DNA of 13,552 bases, taken from positions 1 to 13,552 of the forward strand of contig DATJFH010000362.1 in assembly GCA_035495815.1 (NCBI GenBank). The letters are read 5' to 3'. This stretch comes from DATJFH01 sp035495815. Its GTDB lineage: Bacteria; Acidobacteriota; Terriglobia; Bryobacterales; Bryobacteraceae. The notes beneath the pieces were generated by a model. The model was not told where the DNA came from, did no database searches, and saw nothing but the letters and a program-made list of their open reading frames with translations. The stretch's first letter is position 1. Each line of letters starts with the position of its first letter. Both the position numbers and the translations under genes were made by a program. Shown piece by piece: positions 7,697 through 13,552 of this stretch.

Positions 7697-7927
7697 CTAG
7701 GCGTGATGCTCGAACACGGCCGGCGGGATGCGCTCGCGGAGCAGTTCCTCCGCCAGCCGTTGATCCCAGGCTTCTGTGAAAACGGCGGCGTCTGTCATCG
7801 GGAATCCGTCAACACGGCATTGCCGAAGTCCGTCTTCCCTGGTAATCGGCCGTCCCACGGACTTTCCCCTTCTGAACAGGACCGCGCGCGCCTCCCTGTA
7901 GGCCATTTCGTAACTGTTGTTTTTCAT
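7697..7927 (-). CDS. Small hypothetical protein, 76 residues
   Basis: I do not recognise this protein. From the ATG at 7927 it has 76 residues, with no signal peptide or membrane helix. It opens MKNNSYEMAYREARAVLF, has a basic patch FRRGKSVGRP (18-27), then EDGLRQCRVDG with one cysteine (C37), and a charged C-terminal helix-like part AWDQRLAEELLRERIPP. The start is chosen because AGGAAGAG lies 6 nt upstream, one of the better Shine-Dalgarno sequences here. The open frame continues upstream to 8176, but that part overlaps the sulfatase gene and reads as noise. It lies 167 bp after the sulfatase stop on the same strand. It may be a soluble accessory or regulatory protein of the upstream unit, or an independent gene. 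Coding status rests on the ribosome site and protein-like composition. Confidence 0.65.
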   Translation of the reverse strand: MKNNSYEMAYREARAVLFRRGKSVGRPITREDGLRQCRVDGFPMTDAAVFTEAWDQRLAEELLRERIPPAVFEHHA

Positions 7928-7933
7928 CGTGTT

Positions 7934-7941
7934 CTCTTCCT
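7934..7941 (-). promoter_or_regulatory. Ribosome binding site deciding the start of the 76-residue protein
   Basis: The minus strand reads AGGAAGAG, with 6 nt (AACACG) before the ATG at 7927. This marks 7927 as the start rather than any in-frame codon further upstream, and is the main evidence that the short frame is translated. Confidence 0.65.
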
Positions 7942-8094
7942 GCAATCCCGCAATGAAACAGTCCGGCCGGGTCAGCTTTCGCTCTGCTTCGATTTGAACC
8001 ATTAGACCGGCGTTTTCCATTGCCGGAATCAGTGGTGCACGTGCCGAGCCAAACCGGGTAACGTACAGCCCGGCGGAAATGGGGACGACTTCAT

Positions 8095-9609
8095 TCACCA
8101 GGGTTGTGTGAACACATTTGAACCCTCGGGCGCTATCCACTGCTGGGGAGCCTCGGGTTTGACCTGTTGAGACCACAAGCGGATCAGCCTCTGTTCTCGC
8201 GCTCTCCGAGACAACTCACGCTTCATCTCGTCGGCCGGCCAGCCATGCAGGACCCGAGCCAGCAGCCGCCGTCGAACTTCGGCATGCGCGGGACTCTCAC
8301 CCAGATCGCGCAGCTCGCCCGGGTCATCTTCGAGATTGAACATCTGCGGGCGCATGCCGTCGAAATGGACTAATTTCCAGGGTCCGCTCCGAATCATTCG
8401 CGTGGCCGGAACTCCGAGCTGAGGGGCGTACTCGCTGAAAGCCTCGTTGGGCCAGTCTTGAGTGGATCCCGACAGCAGCGGCGCCATACTCCTGCCTGAG
8501 GCGGAGGGCAGCGGCTCGGCGCCGGCCAGAGCCGCCAACGTAGGGCCGATGTCGACGTGGCTCACGATTTCCGGGATCCGCCGGCCCGCTGGCATATTCC
8601 CGGGCCACGCCATGATCAGCGGCGTCGAGACAGCGCCTTCATAGAAGTTGCTCTTCCACCACATCCCATGCTCACCCGCCATTTCTCCGTGATCGGTGGT
8701 GTAAACAACCACGGTGTTTTCCGACAGACCGCTCTTTTTGAGCGCATCCAGAATGGACCCGACATGCCGGTCGAATTCCGTCACCAGACCGTAGTAGCCG
8801 GTGCGGGCGCGCCGGATTTCTTCAATAGTGAGATCTTCGACGCCCCGGTTCCTGCGCCAGGCCCGAATGGCGGGGTGCAGGCCTTCCACCTCCCGGGGCG
8901 GAGGTTGGGGAACGGTGACCCGGTCGTAGTAATAGTCCCAATCCTGTTTTGCGCAGATGTAGGGGCTATGCGGAAGGACAAATCCGGCCACCGCGCAGAA
9001 TGGTTTCCGCGCGTCCTTGCCTCTTTGATTGAGATACTCGACTGTGGCCTGAGTGACCTGCTCATCGTAGACCTGGTACGCCGTCCGGCCGGGTCCGGCC
9101 ACCCGGATCGCATCGCGGCTGCTCCCCTTGGCTCCCTCCAGAAGGTTCGGCGGCAACGGATATTCGAGGTGCGGGTACATCGGCGACAGACTTCCGACCA
9201 AGCGCTTGGCGAAGCCGTGCCACTGGTCGACGCCGTTGAAATGCATGCGGCCGATCAGCGCCGTATCGTACCCCGCCGCGCCCAGGGAGTGGGCGAAGGT
9301 GGGCGTATCAGAGGGCAGCGCATCGCCATTCGTCCACACGCGGGTTTCATGTGGCTGGCGGCCCGTCAGGAAGCTGGCCCGCGCCGGGACGCACAGCGGC
9401 GACTGGCAATAGGCATTCTCGAACAACACGCCCGACGCGGCCAGTCCGTCCAGATTCGGCGTACGGGCGACCTTGTCACCCCGGCAGCCCAACACGTGCG
9501 AGCTGTGCTGATCCGACATGAGGACCAGCACGTTGGGCCGGTTCGCGCTCCTGGCCTGAAAAGCGGCTGCCGGCGCCGCCATCGCGGCGACGAATGTTCT
9601 GCGATTCAT
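8095..9609 (-). CDS. Tat-exported formylglycine-dependent sulfatase
   Basis: This 504-residue protein is a type I (S1 family) sulfatase. It begins with a twin-arginine signal (NRRTFVAAMAAPAAAF), so it is probably exported folded. The metal site starts with NVLVLMSDQH (D33, Q34). The maturation motif is CVPAR at 73-77 inside SPLCVPARASFLTGR, where C73 would be converted to formylglycine. Other active-site elements are GRMHF (H123), LPHSP (H214), TTDHGEMAGEHG (D306, H307) and K319. The usual lysine of the GKxH motif is an arginine here (R121). The enzyme hydrolyses sulfate esters, but the substrate cannot be assigned. The ATG at 9609 is preferred over the adjacent in-frame TTG at 9612 because a GGGGGAG site directly abuts the TTG. 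It lies downstream of the ceramidase-like gene on the same strand; no formylglycine-generating enzyme gene is in the window. Confidence 0.93.
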   Translation of the reverse strand: MNRRTFVAAMAAPAAAFQARSANRPNVLVLMSDQHSSHVLGCRGDKVARTPNLDGLAASGVLFENAYCQSPLCVPARASFLTGRQPHETRVWTNGDALPSDTPTFAHSLGAAGYDTALIGRMHFNGVDQWHGFAKRLVGSLSPMYPHLEYPLPPNLLEGAKGSSRDAIRVAGPGRTAYQVYDEQVTQATVEYLNQRGKDARKPFCAVAGFVLPHSPYICAKQDWDYYYDRVTVPQPPPREVEGLHPAIRAWRRNRGVEDLTIEEIRRARTGYYGLVTEFDRHVGSILDALKKSGLSENTVVVYTTDHGEMAGEHGMWWKSNFYEGAVSTPLIMAWPGNMPAGRRIPEIVSHVDIGPTLAALAGAEPLPSASGRSMAPLLSGSTQDWPNEAFSEYAPQLGVPATRMIRSGPWKLVHFDGMRPQMFNLEDDPGELRDLGESPAHAEVRRRLLARVLHGWPADEMKRELSRRAREQRLIRLWSQQVKPEAPQQWIAPEGSNVFTQPW

Positions 9610-9612
9610 CAA

Positions 9613-9619
9613 CTCCCCC
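9613..9619 (-). promoter_or_regulatory. Ribosome binding site of the sulfatase gene
   Basis: The minus strand reads GGGGGAG, then TTG, then the ATG at 9609. The spacing of 3 nt is tight for the ATG and impossible for the TTG, so it favours the ATG as the start. Confidence 0.6.
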
Positions 9620-9712
9620 GTTTGTCTCTCCGGAACTCACTTTTACCAGGAACCTCCAGTGACGCGGAAAGGACACCGCAATGACCATCCACCGTGTTCT
9701 TGGCGGCCGCCG

Positions 9713-9742
9713 GGCTCCAATCCGGATCAACCGGGCGGAGCC
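9713..9742 (-). terminator. Compound stem-loop between ceramidase-like and sulfatase genes (possible terminator)
   Basis: Two nested inverted repeats lie 18 nt beyond the ceramidase-like stop codon. The outer arms are GGCTCC and GGAGCC (6 bp), and the inner arms are CCGG and CCGG (4 bp) around a 5-nt loop. They are separated by 3 and 2 unpaired bases. No run of T follows on the minus strand, so it is not a canonical intrinsic terminator. It could pause or partly terminate transcription, protect an mRNA end after processing, or have no role. The 148-bp spacer holds no gene I can support. Confidence 0.35.
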
Positions 9743-9760
9743 TCGGGAGCGAAGCGATTC

Positions 9761-11857
9761 TCACCTGGCGCCCGCGGCCGTGAAGTGAGCGTAAACTTCC
9801 GCAGCCTGGAGGGCTCGGGGATAAATGGACACTTCGTCTATTTTTCCTTCGAAGGTCGACCGGTCTCCCTCGGCCGATGCGATCGTCAGCTGCCGTGCGG
9901 GGGATTGGGAAGTCGAGACGCCTGCGATCTCCGTCCTGCTGTTTAGAAATACCCGGAAGCCGGAGCCGTCACGGACAAACACGAGATGGTTCCAGGATTT
10001 TGGGGCGACCGGCGTCACGCCCTCAAATACTCGATCGCCCGAGAAAACGAGCAGCTTGCCCGCTGCCCGCTCCGTACCTCCAATTGCGATGCGATCCTTG
10101 CTCAAGGAGAGCAGGTGTCCGGTGACGGGCCGTGCATCGGTCGGGAGCAGATTCTGGAACCACAACTCCACGCTGTAGCTGTCGTGGAGTCCGGTAAGAT
10201 CGGCTCGCATCCGGCCTCCAGCGAAGTGGGGCGCCCGATTCGCCTCGCCGGCTGAGAAACCGGGTCCCGGACCCTCCAGATAGAAAGCCACTCCGCCTTC
10301 GTAGAGGACCTCCAGACGGTTGCCGGTCGCATCGCGGGCCGCCGGTCCGCTGATCTCGTTGCACCGCCAGTACGCCAGGGGCTTGCCTGCGAGCATGGTC
10401 CGGGCATACTTTCCGTTCCCGTGTTCGACCGGACGGCGGCTTTTCCCGGCGACCGCCTCGAGCAGTTGTAAAACGGCATCCACGATTTTTGGCTCGGCGC
10501 CGGTTTCGAGCGCGGCGGTACGCGCGGCCCACGTAGTGTAGCCGCCCAGACGATGCTGCTCGGGAGGCGGAATGTAGCCCTCCGCTCCATTCGCCAGCTC
10601 GATATTGAACGTCGGCTGGAGCGGACTCTGTATCTTGATTTTCAAGCCCGAGATGGCATAGACCTCGTTGGGAATGGCGGCGATTCCGATTTCGCCGATC
10701 CGGAACGCCTGCAGCTTCAGCTCGCGTTCCGGTTCCGCGGCGATCAACCTCTGCTCTCGCGCATAGACTTCGTACTGGTTCCGGGGCGGCCCGCCGGCCA
10801 TTCCGGACATGACTTCCTTCGCCCAGGCAAGCCGTTCCGGACTGGCGACACGGCGTGAGAGACGCAGTGTGGTTTCGGCGCACGCGAGGGTGATCCCATC
10901 CTTGAAACGGATTTTTTTAAATGCCTCGCGAGCGATCGCGGCCAGTTCTCCGGCGTACGCTTTGTATTCCACCTTCTTTTCCGGTTGGCTGTAATCCATC
11001 CACATCTGGTCGCCGCTCGTGCCTTGCGACATCATGGCGATGAACGGCTGGGAGCCGTCCTGTGCGCCGATCGAGCGCTGCAGGCTCTCCGCGAAATGCC
11101 CGTAGTAGTCCGACGATACAACGCGTCCGAATCGGCCCACATAATGCATCGAGTAGTTGGCCAGCAGGGCGATAGGACGACCCGAAGCGGATTGAATCGC
11201 GAGCAGGGTCAGATCCGGATCGACCGGCCCGGAAGGACCCAGGAAATCGGGATTCTGATATCCCGGATGCATATTCGCCCGAACATTCCAGTCGCCGAAG
11301 GGATCCTGACGCAGGCGGTCCGGGCGCAGGATCCAGCGGCGGTTGTGGGTGTGTTCGAAATCCTGGACAACGGTCCAGCCGGCGCGCGCGGGGGCGAGCC
11401 GGCTCACGGCGCCTTCGATTGCCTTGATCAATCCCGCTTCGAACAACCGGACGTACTCGGGATTCACATCGGTTCCGAGAGCGCCCATGACGGCCGGAGC
11501 GGAGTGTGTATGGGTAGCCGAGATCATCATGTTCCGCTCCGGAATGCCTGTCGAGCGCGCGGCTGCTGCCTTGACGCGGTCCAGGAGCTCGCGCGGCATC
11601 ATGAGCGTGTCCACTACCGTAAGGACAACTCGCTGTTGACCATCGTCGAGGGCCAGCGAGCGGGCACGCAGCGGATCCAGCGTCCGCTCGGCAAGCACTG
11701 GCAGAAATTGTCCGCTGGTGACGATGGGAGCCGTTAAAGGCGAGATATCCACCGCGTGAGCGCCGGCGCGGAACGGTCCAGCCGCGGCAGCGCCGGAAAA
11801 CAGGAGGAGCAGCGCTGACGGGATCACTGGGATTCCATTCAAATTAGTGGCCACCAT
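9761..11857 (-). CDS. Secreted neutral ceramidase-like hydrolase fused to a C-terminal LamG-like domain
   Basis: From the ATG at 11857 the protein has 698 residues and begins with a signal peptide (IPVIPSALLLLFSGAAAA). The N-terminal two-thirds resembles the neutral/alkaline ceramidase family: FRAGAHAVDISPL, the metal-binding MMISATHTHSAPAV (H116, H118), NYSMHYVG (H238), SQGTSGDQM (277-285), and IPNEVYAISGL, whose glutamate is a likely further zinc ligand. Ceramidases are zinc amidases that release fatty acid from ceramide. The usual GDVSPN hexapeptide with the catalytic serine is not seen; SQGTSGDQ is in about that place, so true ceramidase activity is doubtful. Residues about 495-698 form a concanavalin/LamG-like domain (AYWRCNE, YSVELWFQN, SWNHLVFVRDG, GKIDEVSIYPRAL), probably for glycan binding. 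An open upstream extension to 11974 overlaps the divergent SDR gene and lacks a signal peptide, so it was not used. Confidence 0.83.
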   Translation of the reverse strand: MVATNLNGIPVIPSALLLLFSGAAAAGPFRAGAHAVDISPLTAPIVTSGQFLPVLAERTLDPLRARSLALDDGQQRVVLTVVDTLMMPRELLDRVKAAAARSTGIPERNMMISATHTHSAPAVMGALGTDVNPEYVRLFEAGLIKAIEGAVSRLAPARAGWTVVQDFEHTHNRRWILRPDRLRQDPFGDWNVRANMHPGYQNPDFLGPSGPVDPDLTLLAIQSASGRPIALLANYSMHYVGRFGRVVSSDYYGHFAESLQRSIGAQDGSQPFIAMMSQGTSGDQMWMDYSQPEKKVEYKAYAGELAAIAREAFKKIRFKDGITLACAETTLRLSRRVASPERLAWAKEVMSGMAGGPPRNQYEVYAREQRLIAAEPERELKLQAFRIGEIGIAAIPNEVYAISGLKIKIQSPLQPTFNIELANGAEGYIPPPEQHRLGGYTTWAARTAALETGAEPKIVDAVLQLLEAVAGKSRRPVEHGNGKYARTMLAGKPLAYWRCNEISGPAARDATGNRLEVLYEGGVAFYLEGPGPGFSAGEANRAPHFAGGRMRADLTGLHDSYSVELWFQNLLPTDARPVTGHLLSLSKDRIAIGGTERAAGKLLVFSGDRVFEGVTPVAPKSWNHLVFVRDGSGFRVFLNSRTEIAGVSTSQSPARQLTIASAEGDRSTFEGKIDEVSIYPRALQAAEVYAHFTAAGAR

Positions 11858-11955
11858 CGTCCGATCTTGACATGCCACGAGTGCGTCTTCCGGACGACTG
11901 CGGCCAGACCATAATATACCCCTCGCGTGAACGGCAATCGGGTTACTGTATTCTA
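11858..11955. promoter_or_regulatory. Divergent promoter region with a shared AT-rich core
   Basis: These 98 bp separate the ceramidase-like and SDR starts. The only AT-rich island is CATAATATAC at 11910-11919. On the plus strand CATAAT (11910-11915) could be the -10 of the SDR gene, giving a leader of about 34 nt. On the minus strand TATTAT (11911-11916), with TTGCCG (11932-11937) 15 nt upstream, could serve the ceramidase-like gene. A perfect TTGACA at 11867-11872 on the plus strand is 37 nt from the core and probably chance. Neither gene has a clear Shine-Dalgarno sequence. The overlapping -10 elements suggest that the two units are expressed competitively or under one regulator; this is inference. 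Confidence 0.4.
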
Positions 11956-12729
11956 ATGGCGCTTCATTCCGCATTTGATCTTACAGGCCGCACTGCCCTG
12001 GTCACGGGCGGCAGCAAGGGACTGGGAAAGGCGATGGCTCGAGGGCTGGCCGAAGCGGGGGCCGCCATCGTCATCTCCAGCCGCAACGAGGACGAACTGC
12101 GGGCGGCCGCGGCTGACATCGCATCGGGACTTTCTTCGCGCGTGGAATACATCGTCGCCGATATGACCAATCGCGCCCATTTGGAAGCGCTCGCCCGGCA
12201 GTCACTGGCCAGGATGGGGCGAATCGACGTCCTGATCAACAATGCCGGAAGCAACGTGCCGCAAGCCGCCGATGAGATCAACGATGCCGATTGGGATCGA
12301 TTGCTGGAATTGAATCTGTCGAGTTGCATGAGTCTGACCCGAGCCCTGGTCCCGCAGATGAAACAGAGGCGATGGGGCCGCGTCGTCTACATCTCGTCGG
12401 TTCTCGGTTTGAGCGGACGGGAAGGGAGAAGCGCATACTGCTCCACCAAGTCTGCGCTCATCGGCCTGGCGCGGGCGGGGGCTTTGGATCTGGGGCCGTT
12501 CGGTATTACAGTCAATTGTATTGCGCCCGGACCTTTCCTGACTGACCTGCCTGGAAAACTGCTGACGGACGAACAAAAGCAGACTTTCGCCGACACGACC
12601 GCGCTGGGCAGATGGGGGAGGCCGGAAGAACTCCAAGGCGTGGCGCTCCTGTTGTCGAGCGACGCGGGCAGTTACATCACCGGGACCACCGTCGTGGTGG
12701 ATGGCGGCGTCCTCAGCCGGTGTTTCTAG
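11956..12729 (+). CDS. Short-chain dehydrogenase/reductase (classical SDR)
   Basis: This 257-residue cytosolic protein has every hallmark of a classical SDR. The cofactor loop is TGGSKGLG (17-24), the structural NNAG is at 95-98, and the catalytic tetrad is N120, S148, Y161 and K165 (YCSTK). The C-terminus ends ITGTTVVVDGG. The second strand ends SSRN (41-44) with no acidic residue, which favours NADP(H) over NAD(H). The layout resembles gluconate 5-dehydrogenase and 3-oxoacyl-ACP reductase-like enzymes, so a sugar, hydroxy acid or acyl group could be the substrate. The start at 11956 was chosen because the preceding in-frame residues do not fit the fold. It lacks a clear Shine-Dalgarno sequence. 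It is divergent from the ceramidase-like gene and is followed after 16 bp by an M81 peptidase gene, probably in the same transcript. Confidence 0.92.
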   Translation: MALHSAFDLTGRTALVTGGSKGLGKAMARGLAEAGAAIVISSRNEDELRAAAADIASGLSSRVEYIVADMTNRAHLEALARQSLARMGRIDVLINNAGSNVPQAADEINDADWDRLLELNLSSCMSLTRALVPQMKQRRWGRVVYISSVLGLSGREGRSAYCSTKSALIGLARAGALDLGPFGITVNCIAPGPFLTDLPGKLLTDEQKQTFADTTALGRWGRPEELQGVALLLSSDAGSYITGTTVVVDGGVLSRCF

Positions 12730-12745
12730 ACAGCGCAGCGCCACA

Positions 12746-13552
12746 ATGGCTTTGAAAATGAGAATTGCCATCGCTTCGATACTGCAGGAGAGCAACACGT
12801 TTTCTCCCGTCCATACCTCCTATGAGGACTTTTCGCCCGCGTACGGAGAGGAGGCTTTTCTCCGGCATGACGGCAAGTTGACCGAGATGGGCGGCTTCAT
12901 CGACGTGCTGAGCCGCTCTAAGGCAACGATAGTTCCCCTTGCCGCGGCCTGGGCGATCACGGCGAATCGGCTCGATAAGGCAGGCTTCGCCAAACTGTCC
13001 GGCAACTTCAGGGAGCAACTGGAGAGATCCGGCGCGGGAGCACTGCTGTTGGCGATGCATGGGGCTCAGACGGCTGCCGGCGAGGACGACGTGGAAGGTC
13101 ATCTGCTCACCATGGCTCGCGAAGTGATGGGCCCGGACAAACCGATCGTCGTCACGCTCGATCTCCACGCGAACATTACGCGCCGGATGGTGGAATTGGC
13201 GGACGCCATCGTCGGCTACCAAACGTATCCGCATGTCGACATGTTCGAAACCGGCCAGAAGGCGGGGCGGCTCCTCATGCGGGTTCTCTCGGGTGAGGCC
13301 CGGCCCGCGCTGGCGTACCGGAAACTTCCGCTCATCCTTCCCGCGGAAAACGGCCAGACCTATCGCGGGCCGATGCACGAACTGATGCAAACGGCGCAGA
13401 CGCTGGAAAATACCGGCAAGGCCGAAGCGGTGTCCATTTTCGCCGTGCAGCCGTGGCTCGATATCCGGGAGATGGGTTGTTCCGTAGTGGCGGTCACGAA
13501 CGGGGACGAGCGAGCCGCGCAGCGTCATGCGGACCGCCTGGCCCGCCGGCTT
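12746..13552 (+). CDS. M81 family metallopeptidase, MlrC-like (partial, C-terminus outside window)
   Basis: 269 codons are open to the window edge without a stop. The N-terminus MRIAIASILQESNTFSP is characteristic of the M81/MlrC family (microcystinase C and relatives, DUF1485 N-terminal domain), whose members are usually about 500 residues, so roughly half is present. Candidate zinc-site residues are E15 in LQESNTF, H105 in AMHGA, D139 and H141 in TLDLHAN, and H163 and D165 in YPHVDMFETG. The best-known member hydrolyses linear peptides from microcystin breakdown; most soil homologues have no known substrate. It is a cytosolic protein without a signal peptide. It starts 16 bp after the SDR stop with no strong Shine-Dalgarno sequence. 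A second in-frame ATG at 12758 would remove four residues and is equally plausible. Being paired with an SDR suggests small-molecule catabolism rather than protein turnover. Confidence 0.9.
   Translation, partial: MALKMRIAIASILQESNTFSPVHTSYEDFSPAYGEEAFLRHDGKLTEMGGFIDVLSRSKATIVPLAAAWAITANRLDKAGFAKLSGNFREQLERSGAGALLLAMHGAQTAAGEDDVEGHLLTMAREVMGPDKPIVVTLDLHANITRRMVELADAIVGYQTYPHVDMFETGQKAGRLLMRVLSGEARPALAYRKLPLILPAENGQTYRGPMHELMQTAQTLENTGKAEAVSIFAVQPWLDIREMGCSVVAVTNGDERAAQRHADRLARRL

Noticed and set aside
9610..9612. TTG start one codon upstream of the sulfatase ATG
   Set aside because: It directly abuts the GGGGGAG ribosome site, leaving no spacing.
8557..9684. Open frame of 375 codons on the plus strand, opposite the sulfatase
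   Set aside because: Arg/His/Pro-rich antisense reading of a sulfatase with complete catalytic motifs.
10985..11737. Open frame of 250 codons on the plus strand, opposite the ceramidase-like gene
   Set aside because: Antisense shadow without domain character.
12713..13528. Open frame of 271 codons on the minus strand, opposite the M81 gene
   Set aside because: The plus-strand frame carries clear M81 motifs; this one carries none.

Overview
This is a GC-rich stretch of bacterial chromosome, tightly packed with ten protein-coding genes, two of them cut by the window edges. No RNA gene, insertion sequence, CRISPR array or phage gene is visible. The gene content (a PL10-type pectate lyase, a Tat-exported formylglycine sulfatase, a ceramidase-like hydrolase fused to a lectin-like domain, an M81 metallopeptidase, and an RND pump) suggests a free-living polymer-degrading soil bacterium. 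An acidobacterium of the Bryobacterales/Solibacter type fits best. That assignment is inference from gene content; Planctomycetota or Verrucomicrobiota are alternatives.

Layout. (1) 1-268, minus: N-terminal part of a CBS-domain protein. (2) 269-551: divergent intergenic region. (3) 552-2228, plus: secreted PL10-like pectate lyase. (4) 2231-7653, minus: a tight four-gene block, in transcription order a secreted thioredoxin-like protein (7653-7132), a small DUF3592-like membrane protein (7125-6649), a lipoprotein membrane-fusion protein (6619-5411) and an HAE1-type RND transporter (5404-2231). The last gene ends 2 bp from the stop of the convergent pectate lyase. (5) 7697-11857, minus: a ceramidase-like/LamG protein (11857-9761), a sulfatase (9609-8095) and a 76-residue protein (7927-7697). 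(6) 11956-13552, plus: an SDR oxidoreductase followed 16 bp later by an M81/MlrC-like metallopeptidase that runs off the window.

How they may work together. The pump block supplies the inner-membrane and periplasmic parts of a tripartite efflux system but no outer-membrane channel, so that partner would have to be encoded elsewhere. The thioredoxin-like and DUF3592 genes are unusual partners and may be functionally tied to it. The right half is a divergent pair of putative transcription units that share a 98-bp intergenic region with an AT-rich core. Together they encode an exported amidase/lipase-like hydrolase, an exported sulfatase, an oxidoreductase and a metal-dependent hydrolase. This looks like a small catabolic locus for a sulfated or amide-bearing compound, but the substrate cannot be read from sequence.

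The least standard features are the ceramidase-like/LamG fusion lacking the usual GDVSPN hexapeptide, the thioredoxin-DUF3592-RND arrangement, the small protein after the sulfatase, and a compound hairpin between the ceramidase-like and sulfatase genes. I do not see a clearly new defence, mobile or RNA-based system.
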